From NCBI RefSeq assembly GCF_009689005.1, contig NZ_AP021879.1, positions 496,001 to 560,000 on the forward strand: DNA of 64,000 bases, given 5' to 3'. The notes under the pieces were generated by a model, which worked only from the letters and a program-made list of their open reading frames with translations, was not told the DNA's origin and searched no databases. The stretch comes from Desulfosarcina ovata subsp. ovata. Its GTDB lineage: Bacteria; Desulfobacterota; Desulfobacteria; Desulfobacterales; Desulfosarcinaceae. Shown here piece after piece: positions 16,907 through 25,780 of the stretch (its first letter is position 1; each line of letters opens with the position of its first letter). Both the position numbers and the translations under genes were made by a program.

Positions 16907-17275
16907 ATGACAATTGAAGCCATAGACAATGGACAAAATGAGCGCCTGGAGGATTTCATCCGGTTGGCGATGGGTGGCCGGAAGGTTTCGCTCAAAATCA
17001 ACCTTTATCGCAACCTGGTGAAACAAGTAAGCCAGTCCGAATCAACGGATGACATTCCCATTGAAACAGACATGTGCCTGTTCATGGCCGATTTCATCCC
17101 GACGCCACTGATCCCGGGATACCCGGAGAAGATTACCAAGGTCTATGCCCTGTGTTCGATCAACGAAAGCGAAGTCAATGACAAAACCATCCGCCACATT
17201 GCCAATCAGCGGTTGGATATGGATTATGCGCGGCTTAAAAATGCCGGCATCGTTTTTGAGTCCTCCTATTTATGA
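16907..17275 (+). CDS. Conserved-looking hypothetical protein, 122 residues
   Basis: Starts MTIEAIDNGQNERLEDF, with AAAGGA about 12 bases upstream. It has no signal peptide, membrane segment or cysteine cluster, and is rich in acidic and basic residues with a mostly helical pattern. A motif-like stretch is DMCLFMADFIPTPLIPGYP. I do not recognise a family. Codon use resembles the neighbours, so it is probably real. It lies alone between two copies of a direct repeat and upstream of broken genes. Confidence 0.6.
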   Translation: MTIEAIDNGQNERLEDFIRLAMGGRKVSLKINLYRNLVKQVSQSESTDDIPIETDMCLFMADFIPTPLIPGYPEKITKVYALCSINESEVNDKTIRHIANQRLDMDYARLKNAGIVFESSYL

Positions 17276-17323
17276 TTCAATCGTTCGTTGATGATGGGGC
17301 GTGGCAGGAACGGGTAAACGGTT

Positions 17324-17500
17324 ATGTTGCAGAACCCACTAAGCACTCCATTTCAGCCCCGTGGGGCAGCCACCGGCATTGGAAGTCTGCCTTTTACGGA
17401 TACCCAAACGGCACTCTCCCTGATCGCCGAATATCTGCCTGAAATTCCCCACTGGCCGCAGCTGCCCCAGCGCGGTCGGTGTGAGCATTTCATTCACCGG
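17324..17500 (+). pseudogene. N-terminal fragment of a MetE/UROD-like protein
   Basis: The frame reads GAATGIGSLPFTDTQTALSLI and then EYLPEIPHWPQLPQRG, the characteristic start of the UROD/MetE-like family (usually about 340 residues). Only some 55 residues remain before the frame runs into unrelated PAS-domain sequence, so this is a truncated, probably non-functional remnant joined to debris by rearrangement. Confidence 0.6.
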
Positions 17501-17503
17501 TCC

Positions 17504-17863
17504 AGAAAGAAATCAGCTGGATGTTTCTCCACAAATGGCTGCAAATCGGAGATGAGAAACGTCTGGCGTGGATCCATCCGGATGACCGTGATCGCGTGCT
17601 GAAGCATTTCAGCGACGTCACCCATCTCAGGCCCGATCAGGTTCACGACGGCGCGCTGGTCTATTGCCTGTGAATCAAAGAGGATGGATACCGATGGTTG
17701 AGGGACCGTTTTGTTGTCATCTTCAACGAAAACGACCTGCCCCATGCCCTGATCGGCAGCCTCACCGATATCACGGTCGAGAAACAAGCTGAAAATACCC
17801 TGCAGACCTATGCGCACATTGTTTCGGCCTCGAGCGAGTACCTGGCACTGATCGATCTTTGAG
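17504..17863 (+). pseudogene. PAS/PAC sensor fragment with an in-frame stop
   Basis: Read in frame from AAA GAA ATC AGC TGG ATG, the sequence gives WIHPDDRDRVLKHF and, after a TGA at 17671, IKEDGYRWLRDRFVVIF and LIGSLTDITVEKQAEN, a complete PAS-PAC signature. It ends at TGA 17861-17863. A short HATPase remnant 0.7 kb downstream may be the other end of the same lost kinase gene. Confidence 0.65.
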
Positions 17864-17905
17864 CAGTTTTACCAATTGTTATGTGTCATCTTCATGTCAT
17901 ATTAA
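17858..17905. repeat. Direct repeat, copy 2 (partner at 16681-16728)
   Basis: It starts with the same TTTGAG and contains the same ACCAATTGTTAT core as copy 1. It overlaps the end of the PAS fragment. Confidence 0.65.
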
Positions 17906-18236
17906 TAGTCGTGGCGAGTGCTCCCCCTGATGCTTTCTGCGCCGGTGCGAAAAAATATACTTGGCCGATCGACCCAACAACGATAACGCACGTGAACAGC
18001 AAAAAAAGCATTTCAAAATCAGGCAACGGATGCATGACCATAAACCGAAATCGATCGTGTGGTTGCCGCCTCGGAAGTGGAGATGATGTAAGGATCGGGG
18101 TGGATTGCCTCTTTGTCGGACAGCCGGCGTTTCGCCATGAAGCATGCTATCGCCATGACGGCCCTGCATTTTTCGATCAATGTCAGCACCGACAACTTGA
18201 TTGATATCTATCAAACGGTCATCGCCGCCTGAGGTC

Positions 18237-18395
18237 AGGCGATTGGCGGAAAAGAATATACCAGGATGCGCCGGATTTTCATTCGTATTCAAGGCGGGCT
18301 TTTTTACGCATAGTGGGGCTATGTGTGGAAACGCCCAACGTAGAAGACGGATGAAAAGACAAGCAGGCGGGTATATTCTTTGACAGAAATCGCCT
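18237..18395. repeat. Long imperfect palindrome (MITE- or foldback-like), 159 bp
   Basis: The ends pair: AGGCGAT...AGAATATACC on the left and GGTATATTCT...ATCGCCT on the right. Inner segments pair too: TTTTCATTCGT with ACGGATGAAAA, GGCGGGC with GCCC, and CGCATAG with CTATGTG around a small central loop. The whole element would fold into one long hairpin. It lies inside a decayed sensor-kinase region. No second copy is in the window. Confidence 0.65.
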
Positions 18396-18588
18396 AACGA
18401 TTCAAAGCGCCGGCGAAATTCGAACAACGATCCGATTAGATCCCATTGCCGGCCCATCGCGATCTATCTGAAGTCGGCGATAAACGCGTTGTTACCCACT
18501 GCCAGAAGTGTACCGGAACGTCTTCGGAGACCTCCGTCATTTCCATGCAACGGGCGTCGGCGTTAACAACGCCATCCACGGGCTGATC

Positions 18589-18672
18589 CATGCAACCTTT
18601 TCCATTGACAATCAAACCGGTAAAGGCACGCATCTGACCATTCGTGTGCCTTGTACGCCGACAGGCTCCCCC
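18589..18672 (+). pseudogene. C-terminal fragment of a histidine kinase ATPase domain
   Basis: In frame with the response regulator that follows, the sequence reads FSIDNQTGKGTHLTIRVP, the usual end of a HATPase domain. No N-box or G-box precedes it, because the upstream sequence is replaced by the palindrome region. With the PAS fragment at 17504-17863 it suggests a deleted sensor kinase that once preceded the regulator gene. Confidence 0.55.
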
Positions 18673-19332
18673 ATGAACGACGAATACACGATCATTCTGG
18701 CCGACGATCACGCCATGATACGCGAGGGCGTTCGTAACCTGATCGAGGCGGTGGATGGGCTCAAGGTTATCGGCGAGACCGGAGATGGCCTCAAGCTGCT
18801 CAAACTGGTGCGGAAGAATCCTCCCCACATGGTGATTCTGGACATCACCATGCCTGGTATGCGGGGCATTGAAGCGGCCCGGGAAATCCTCACCCAGCAT
18901 CCCGATACCCATGTACTCATGTTGAGCATGCACAAGCGCGAGGACTTCCTCATCATGGCCTTGGAGGCCGGCGCCAAGGGGTACCTGCTCAAGGAGGATT
19001 CAGGAGAGGAACTGATCGAAGCCATCGACTGCATCCGCTCCGGCCAGACCTACCTGTCCAAAAAACTGGCCAACGAGTTCCCATCGGCCATCCTCTCTAT
19101 TTGTCGGGGCGATCCACAGGCCACCCAGACCCCCCTTACCCCCAGGGAACGGCAGGTGCTCCAACTGATCGTCGACGGCCACACTGACCGCCAGATCAGT
19201 GATAAGCTATGCATCAGCGTGCGCACCGTAAATCGCCATCACGCCAACATCCGATTCAAACTCAATCTCAAATGCACCGCCGATCTGGTGCGTTATGCCA
19301 TCTCCCAGGGATATGTGAACAACCAGTCATAA
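18673..19332 (+). CDS. NarL/FixJ-family response regulator
   Basis: 219 residues from MNDEYTIILADDHAMIREG. The receiver domain has the acidic pair Asp11/Asp12, phospho-acceptor Asp57 (VILDITMPG) and the later Lys in KGYLLKE. The LuxR-type helix-turn-helix occupies about 153-200 (LTPRERQVLQLIVDGHTD, then ISDKLCISVRTVNRHHANI). It would be a phosphorylation-controlled transcription factor. The cognate kinase gene immediately upstream appears to be lost (fragments at 17504-17863 and 18589-18672), so it may be orphaned or use one of the nearby kinases. The frame is open upstream of the start only through the HATPase remnant. Confidence 0.88.
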   Translation: MNDEYTIILADDHAMIREGVRNLIEAVDGLKVIGETGDGLKLLKLVRKNPPHMVILDITMPGMRGIEAAREILTQHPDTHVLMLSMHKREDFLIMALEAGAKGYLLKEDSGEELIEAIDCIRSGQTYLSKKLANEFPSAILSICRGDPQATQTPLTPRERQVLQLIVDGHTDRQISDKLCISVRTVNRHHANIRFKLNLKCTADLVRYAISQGYVNNQS

Positions 19333-19539
19333 ATACCGGCAGCGTTGTTCATCCGGCATGATCTGCTTTTGAATGCATCGATAGGCAAAACTGCCTATGC
19401 AAATGACGATTATGCCGTTGTCGTCCTTATCGACCGTACCGGTGATGGTCTCGTCCGCCGCCATGGCGCCGGTGGCGAGTAGCAGTCCCAATGCCAAGGT
19501 TAACGCCAGAATTTTGGTCATACTGATCTTTGTCTTCAT
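19327..19539 (-). CDS. Small secreted protein, C-terminus probably altered
   Basis: 70 residues starting MKTKISMTKILALTLALG after a strong GGAGG site. A clear signal peptide ends ATGAMA-ADET. The short mature part ETITGTVDKDDNGIIV looks like the start of a small periplasmic OB-like family in which the sequence would continue for some 50 further residues. Here it turns into VICIGSFAYRCIQKQ and stops, so a frameshift or deletion is likely. The gene converges on the NarL regulator and overlaps its stop region by a few bases. Confidence 0.55.
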   Translation of the reverse strand: MKTKISMTKILALTLALGLLLATGAMAADETITGTVDKDDNGIIVICIGSFAYRCIQKQIMPDEQRCRYL

Positions 19540-19883
19540 TTTTTCCTCCATTAAGTAGCTTGTTGAGAAATAGCCGATCGATCCGGCTGCCGTCTTTGGG
19601 TTGCCTCTATTGGCAAGTCCTTTTGTACACCCCGGCTGAGCGTCCGGGTAACAAAAGAGAACAAAAGTTGATTGACAATTCGCATTATTATGCACTTTTT
19701 TAAAGAAGACATGAGCATTTATACCAATGCATGCGTTTACCTCCTCCTTCATTAAAAACTACTTGATAAAAATAAGAATTTCTATTATTTCTCCATTGCA
19801 GATAGATCTGAAACGTTCATTATCTACCCCGCCTGACAACAAATAAAAACAATCCGCAAGCGCCAGTATAAGAAAGTTCCACG
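19540..19883. other. AT-rich divergent intergenic region
   Basis: 344 bp between the divergently transcribed secreted-protein gene and the CheB-CheR gene. It is distinctly AT-rich compared with the flanking genes. TTGATTGACAATTCGCATTA (19669-19688) contains a -35-like TTGACA but has no well-spaced -10. No gene was recognised. Confidence 0.4.
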
Positions 19884-22800
19884 ATGATTGATAAGATGAT
19901 TGATAAAAAGAACACCAAGCAATCCTCCCCGGGAAAGGCCAGGGCACCGGCCAGCCGGACCAAAAAGGCAAAGCCTTTAAAAAGGTCAGCTCCACTTTTC
20001 CCTATCGTCGGTCTGGGCGCCTCGGCCGGCGGATTGCAGGCCCTGAAAACCTTTTTCAGCCACGTGCCCGAAAACTGCGGCATGGCCTTTATCGTGCTGG
20101 TCCACATGACCCCCAAGCAGCCCAGCATGATGCCCGGCCTGCTGCAGAAAGTGACTTCCCTGCCGGTGGAGACCGCCCGGGACGGCCATTGCATTGAGGC
20201 CGATCACATCTACGTGATTCCGCCGGACAAGGAGATCAGTGTCTTCCGGGGCAAGATCCAACTCCTGGATGTGGTGGAACGGCACTCCATATTGCCCATC
20301 GATGCGTTCTTGAGGTCCCTGGCCCAGGACCAGGGACCCCGGGCCGTGGCCGTGGTGTTGTCCGGCACCGGCACGGACGGAACCCTGGGCATCAAAGAGA
20401 TCAAGGCCAACGACGGGCTGGTGCTGGTTCAATCGGAGACCTCGGCCGATTATGACGGCATGCCCCGCAGCGCCATTGCCACCGGCATGGCCGACATCAT
20501 CCTGCCGCCCGAAGAGATGCCGCGCCGGCTCAGCCAGTATTTTTCCCTGCATCCGGTTACGGCCAGGGGAACCGCCCTTGCCCGGAGCGGCCAGCAGGCC
20601 TGGCTGTATAAATTTTTGCCATCTTGCGCGCCCAGATCGGACACGATTTTTCCCAGTACAAGCTCAACACTCTGCTGCGCAGAATCAACCGCCGCATGGG
20701 CCTCAACCAGATCCAGGGCCACGAACAATACATCAGCCTGCTGCGTAAAAATCCCGAGGAAGTCGAAGCCCTGTTCCGCGAGTTGCTCATCGGGGTGACC
20801 AATTTTTTCCGCGACCCGGAGTCCTTCGACGCCCTTAAATATACGGTTCTGCCCGAGCTGTTCGATAAAATTCCGGAAGACGGCACCTTCCGGGCCTGGG
20901 TTCCGGGCTGCTCCACGGGCGAGGAGGTCTACTCCCTGGCCATGATCATCCGGGAGGTGCTGGACAAGAACCCCAAGCGCATCAGCGTGCAATTGTTCGG
21001 CACGGATATCGACGGTTTCGCCATCGACAAAGCCAGGGCCGGCCTCTACCCGGCCAGCATCGCCGCCGACGTGAGCGAAGAGCGCCTGAAACGGTTTTTC
21101 ATCAAGGAGGGAGATTCGTTTCATATCCGTCGGGAGATCCGGGATTTCGCCGTTTTCTCGGCCCAGGACCTGATCAAGGATCCGCCCTTTTCCCGGCTGC
21201 ACCTGCTCTGCTGCCGCAATCTGCTGATCTACCTAGACACCGAGGCCCAGAAAAAGCTGCTGCCCCTGTTCCACTATACCCTGCGCCCCGACGGCGTCCT
21301 GATGCTGGGTTCTTCCGAAACCATCGGCAGTTTCGCCAACCTGTTCGACGTCATGGACAAGAAGTGGAAGATCTTCCGGCGGGTCGAGGTGCCCCAGGAG
21401 CTGCGCCAGCAGATCGAATTTCCCAGCGGCCCGTCCACCACCGACATGGCCCTGGCCACCAACAAGCTGGCGCCGGGAGAGGAGCCCAAGGTCAACTTTT
21501 CCCTGCTCACCCAAAAGGCCATTCTCGACCAGTTTGCGCCCACCGCCCTTTTGGTGGACCCCAGAGGCCATATTTTGTACGTTCAGGGCCGCACCGGCAA
21601 ATATCTCGAGACCCCCAGCGGCCCGCCCACCCACAACATCCTGGACATGGCCCGGCAGGGGCTGCGCATCGAGCTCTCCTCGGCCCTGCGGGCGGCCAGG
21701 ACCTCCCATCAAACCGTGATCCGCAAGAGAATCGGTGTCAAAACCAATGGCGACACACAAATGATCACTCTGCATGTCAGCCCCCAGTATGTCCCCAAGG
21801 AACTGGCCGGCCGCTTCCTGGTGGTTTTCGAGGACGTGGAAAACCCGCCAGTACCCGGGCCCCAGAGCGGTGACCAGGCCATTCAGAAACACGAGGCCGC
21901 ACGTATCATCGCCCTGGAGCAGGAGCTGCAAAACACCCGGGAAAGCCACCAGACCACCATCGAGGAACTGGAATCTTCCAACGAGGAACTCAAATCCACC
22001 AACGAAGAACTGCAATCCTCCAACGAGGAACTGCAATCCACCAACGAGGAGTTGGAATCTTCCAAGGAGGAGCTGCAATCGCTCAACGAGGAGCTGCAGA
22101 CGGTCAACGCCGAACTCCAGAGCAAGGTGGAAGAGTTGTCCGCGGCCCATGACGATATGCGCAACCTGCTCAACAGCACCGAGATAGCAACTGTTTTCGT
22201 GGACAACAGCCTGCGGGTCAAGCGGTTCACTCCCCAGGCGACCGCCATCATCAACCTGATCCAGACCGACATCGGGCGTCCCCTGCAGCATGTGGCCACC
22301 AACCTGACCTACGCAGGCATGATCAGCGACCTGGAAACGGTCCTGAAGAACCTGGCCCCACAAAGAGCCGAGGTGCAAACCAACAGTGGGGACTGGTTCA
22401 AAATGCGCATCATCCCCTATCGCACCACGGACAACCGCATCGACGGCGCCGTACTCACCTTCACCACCATCAATGAGGAAAAGCAGGCCCAGGAGGTCCT
22501 GACCACGTCAAAAACAGAGCTGGAACAGGCCTGGCAACTGGTGCGCGATATTTTTGACATGAACGAAGAACCCATGGCCGTGCTGGACGCCAAAGGCAGG
22601 ATCGTTTTGGCCAATGCGGCCTTTTCCGATTTGATGAAACTGCCCGATGAAAAAATCGCCGGCCTTGACGTCCTTGACATCAAAAACGGTTTGCTGGCCG
22701 CAACCGATTTGAAGACCCGCCTGATGGACGCGGCTGAAAAAAAGAGGGATTTCACCATCACCGCCAGCGAGATCACCCAGGCCGACAGGGCCAATAAGTA

Positions 22801-22885
22801 TTTCATCAACGGACGGATCATCCGCACCGACGACGGAGAGGAGGAGGCCTACCGGATTTTATTGCAATTTGTCAAAGAGAAATAA
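19884..22885 (+). pseudogene. CheB-CheR-coiled-coil-PAS fusion with a one-base frameshift
   Basis: Two overlapping frames (19884 to about 20610, then to 22885) form one gene of about 1000 codons. CheB methylesterase: LGASAGGLQAL (Ser), VLVHMTP (His), GTGTDGTLG (Asp). CheR methyltransferase: GHDFSQYKLNTLLRRI, VPGCSTGEEVYSLAM (SAM site), LCCRNLLIYLD. Then comes a long coiled coil of repeated ESSNEEL/KSTNEEL units, followed by two PAS domains (ATVFVDNSLRVKRFTP and PMAVLDAKGRIVLANAAF). At TATAAATTTTTGCC the CheB frame loses the expected IFAILRAQIGHDF, and restoring one base joins the frames. Proteins of this type modify receptors or signal through PAS domains. Either a true frameshift mutation or a sequence error is possible. 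Both halves are otherwise unspoiled, so decay would be recent. Confidence 0.8.
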
Positions 22886-22900
22886 AAAGCATCTTGCCGG

Positions 22901-24313
22901 ATGCTGAAACCATTCCATAAGGTCGGTGAACGAATGCATCCTTCTCACAACCCGGGCAACAAATTCGACAGACTGCGCCGGCAGGCGGAAAAACTCATCC
23001 AGCGCAACCAACAGCAGGATATTCACTCCCCTGAGGATCTCCTTGAACTGATCCACGAACTTCGAATTCACCAGGTCGAACTGGAAATTCAAAACGAAGA
23101 GCTCAAGCGGGCGCAACAGGAACTTTCCGACTTACACCAAGCATACGAACGGCTTTACGAGTTCGCGCCATGCGGTTATGTCACCCTCAATCCGTTGGGT
23201 ATCATCACCCGCGTCAACCTGACCGGCGTCATTCTGCTGAGCGCGCCAAAGCCGTCTTTATTAGGGTCGGCCATGAGCCATTACATCGCCACCGGCTGGC
23301 AAGATACCTTTTGGGACACTTGCCACACCGCCGCTCGAACCGGTGAGAAACAGCGTCTGGAAATGCAACTGAAAAGCAGATCGGACCCACCGTTCTGGGC
23401 GCGGGCCGATATCACGGCCGACCGGGACGAGAACGGGGTGGCCGTCCAGTGGCGTGTGGTACTGACAGACATCAGCCGCGAAAAAGAAATTGAAGAAGAA
23501 AAACAACAGATGGCGGAGAATCTGCACCAAATCCAAAAGATGGAGACCCTCGGCACCCTTGCAGGCGGTGTAGCCCATGATTTCAATAACATCCTTGCCA
23601 TCATCCTTGGCAACTACGAGCTGATAAACGCTAAAATTTCCGAAGAGAGCCCGCTGAAAAACAAACTGGAGAGAATCCGATTGGCTGCCACGCGGGCCAA
23701 GGAAGTGGTTCGCCAATTGCTGACCTTTGCCCGAAAGGACGACATCCGGCAGGCGGTTTTGAACATCGCCGATGTGGTTCGGGAAACGTTGCCCCTGATT
23801 CGGTCCATTTTACCCGCCAACATCACGATCCAGGAGCACCTGGCATCAGATATCGCGCCCATTTTCGGCAACAGCACCCAGATCCATCAGATAATAATCA
23901 ACCTTTGCACCAACGCGGCCGATGCCATGCTGCCCATGGGCGGGCAGATTATCGTCAAGGTGGGAAACATCACTCTCGATAAAGCCGCTGCCGGACGCCA
24001 TGCCCGTCTGCAACCCGGCTCATATGTCAAGCTGGTGGTGGCCGACACCGGCTGCGGCATGGACGCCAATACACGCGAACGCATTTTTGATCCCTATTAC
24101 ACCACCAAACCATTCGGCAAGGGCACGGGCATCGGGTTGGCGGTGGTCCATGGCATTGTGGAGCAACACAACGGCGAGATCGCTGTGGAAAGCAACGTGG
24201 ACCAGGGAACGATTTTTACCGTTTTTTTTCCTGCTTTTTCAGGTCCAGTGCCGGATAGGGAAAAACGGCCTACCAATGTGGGTGCGGGCCTATATCACGG
24301 CCGATCGGGATGA
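22901..24313 (+). CDS. PAS-domain sensor histidine kinase
   Basis: 470 residues from 22901; an alternative start at 22934 (MHPSHNPGNKFDRLRRQ) aligns better with the paralogous remnant at 25102-25302. Layout: N-terminal helical segment with LIHELRIHQVELEIQNEEL (about 50-72), PAS/PAC (about 85-205, ADITADRDENG, LTDISREKEIE), HisKA with His in LAGGVAHDFNNIL (about 225), and HATPase with NAADAM, DTGCGMD and KGTGIGLAVVHGI. It is soluble, with no membrane segment. After the HATPase end (IFTVFFPAF) the last 25 residues run in the wrong frame through sequence resembling this gene's own PAC region, so the natural C-terminus (perhaps with a receiver domain) is probably lost. Confidence 0.8.
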   Translation: MLKPFHKVGERMHPSHNPGNKFDRLRRQAEKLIQRNQQQDIHSPEDLLELIHELRIHQVELEIQNEELKRAQQELSDLHQAYERLYEFAPCGYVTLNPLGIITRVNLTGVILLSAPKPSLLGSAMSHYIATGWQDTFWDTCHTAARTGEKQRLEMQLKSRSDPPFWARADITADRDENGVAVQWRVVLTDISREKEIEEEKQQMAENLHQIQKMETLGTLAGGVAHDFNNILAIILGNYELINAKISEESPLKNKLERIRLAATRAKEVVRQLLTFARKDDIRQAVLNIADVVRETLPLIRSILPANITIQEHLASDIAPIFGNSTQIHQIIINLCTNAADAMLPMGGQIIVKVGNITLDKAAAGRHARLQPGSYVKLVVADTGCGMDANTRERIFDPYYTTKPFGKGTGIGLAVVHGIVEQHNGEIAVESNVDQGTIFTVFFPAFSGPVPDREKRPTNVGAGLYHGRSG

Positions 24314-24480
24314 AGGGGAGGCCGTGGTTCAGTGGCGTATGGTACTGATGGACATCAGTCGGGAGAAAGAGGCGGAGAAGAAACTCCAAAAGCTCAACGA
24401 ATCCCTTGAACACCCCGTTCGCAGAGCCAGCTCCGCCTGGGCCGCTGAACTGATTACGACGTGGGCGGTTAGGCTTTCAT
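24270..24480 (+). pseudogene. PAC-domain fragment duplicated from the adjacent kinase type
   Basis: In the +1-shifted frame relative to the kinase tail the sequence reads MWVRAYITADRDEGEAV, QWRMVLMDISREKEAEKK. It closely parallels WARADITADRDENGVAV, QWRVVLTDISREKEIEEE of the intact kinase. The DNA at 24280-24380 is recognisably similar to 23399-23495. It is a piece of a second PAS kinase fused onto the tail of the first. Confidence 0.6.
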
Positions 24481-25302
24481 AACCCGAATGGTTCAGACGC
24501 AATTGATTGCTTCCCGATGACAGACCGGGTCGGCTTTTTAGGTTGGCGGCTGAATCGGATGATATCTCTGGGCACCGTCAGAACAATACTACTGCCTTTG
24601 CCGGGTTTGGTCGTGATCTGCATGGTGCCGCCGATAAACATCATGCGGTCCTCGATGCTATACAGCCCAAACCCCGGTTTACAGCCCTTGCAGTTCCTGA
24701 TCGCAGGGTAATCAAATCCTTTGCCTTTATCTGTCACGCTAATCCGAATTCGATTGTCTTGGCTGCGGACTTCAACCAGCGCTTCGTTCACACCGGCATG
24801 TTTGATCACATTTAACAGCAACTCTCTGATCGAACGGTACACAATCGAAGAGAGTACAGACGATGCCGGTTCGGCCCCGGCTTGGTTGCGCAGGACCACC
24901 GTCAACCCATGCTGGGTCTGCATATCCTTGGCCAGTACATTGAGAGCCGGCAGCAGGCCGCCGCGATGCAGGGCGGGCGGGTTGAGTGTATAGGCGAGAT
25001 TGCGCATTTTCTCAATATAGTCACCCGTGAACGCCGCCAGTCGCATAAGCTGTTGCCTCATGTCGGTGTCTGCCTGACGGGTCAGCCGGTTAAGCTCCAT
25101 TTTAACATAGGCGGCTTGCTGCTGATTGGATTTCCAGCTCGGCCTGGTGGATCTGAAGCTCGTGGATCAGTTCGAGGATATCGTCAGGGGGAGGGACATC
25201 CGCTGGCCTGTGTTGCCGGATGAGTTCCACCGCCTGGCGGCGCAGCCTGTCGAATTTGTCGGTCGGGTGGTGGGAGGCGATCATTTGTTTTTCCGCCTTC
25301 AT
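24477..25302 (-). pseudogene. Sensor histidine kinase, NarX/DegS type, deleted and frameshifted
   Basis: The 5' part (25302-25102) encodes FDRLRRQAVELIRQHR and ELIHELQIHQAELEIQ, the same N-terminal segment as the kinase at 22901, and then runs into TAA. The 3' part (25100-24477) encodes a dimerisation region (MELNRLTRQADTD, LNPPALHRGGLLPAL) and an HATPase (ELLLNVIKHAGVNEAL, DKGKGFDYP, GFGLYSIEDR). The frames differ at the joint, and the PAS domains expected between them are absent, so a deletion fused the ends. A restarted short protein from 25100 is conceivable but would lack the phospho-acceptor His. It converges on the intact kinase. Confidence 0.7.
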
Positions 25303-25567
25303 TGTGCGATAGGGCTACTCAATAGAACGAGTTTCAACCACGTTATGCTTGGAAGCTTCCAAAGATAGGGTTTGTTTAGAACAAAAGATGCTTCTAACAA
25401 AAGGCAGCAAGGGATATGCCAGTTCCTATGGAATATGGCAGGCATAATTCTATCTGTTTGTATCTTTATAAATTAATTAGATATCCTGAATAGACCGAAC
25501 CATTCGGACAGATAACAGTTTGTCAGTTTTTTTAACAGGTTGTAAAAAACCACAGTGATGTTTTACT
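25303..25567. other. Intergenic region, AT-rich, no gene recognised
   Basis: 265 bp between a broken kinase and a small membrane-peptide gene. Both neighbours are on the minus strand. I see no convincing terminator or reading frame. Confidence 0.4.
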
Positions 25568-25678
25568 TTATAAGATGAGCATTCTAATCAAAGGATTGAC
25601 CGTACTGGCCAGCAGCGACAGAACAACGAACGAAACAACGTCCACGACCCAAAGCTTCATGTTTTTTTGCGTCGCCAT
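25568..25678 (-). CDS. 36-residue membrane peptide
   Basis: ATG at 25678 is preceded by AGGAGG at the right distance. The peptide begins MATQKNMKLWVVDVVSFVV and ends NPLIRMLIL. A basic start, one hydrophobic segment (about 9-24) and a short tail make it a plausible single-pass small membrane protein. It is below the size usually reported by gene callers. It follows the ATP-grasp gene after about 100 bp on the same strand. Its function is unknown. Confidence 0.55.
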   Translation of the reverse strand: MATQKNMKLWVVDVVSFVVLSLLASTVNPLIRMLIL

Positions 25679-25780
25679 GACCAAACACCTCCTGTTTTCG
25701 TCGTCATCGTTCGCTGCCGACGACGATATCGTGAACGATGGCGACTTTCATCAGGCGGCTCCGTGCAGCGTGGCATTTTG

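Noticed and set aside
17671-17673. In-frame TGA of the PAS fragment as another selenocysteine
   Set aside because: PAS domains have no conserved cysteine there, no SECIS hairpin follows and the gene is truncated at both ends.
18201-18383. 60-codon frame across the foldback element
   Set aside because: It simply translates the palindrome; no initiation site and no conserved domain visible.
20605-20624. Programmed frameshifting in the CheB-CheR gene
   Set aside because: AAA TTT TTG is not a proper slippery heptamer in the zero frame; a one-base indel is simpler.
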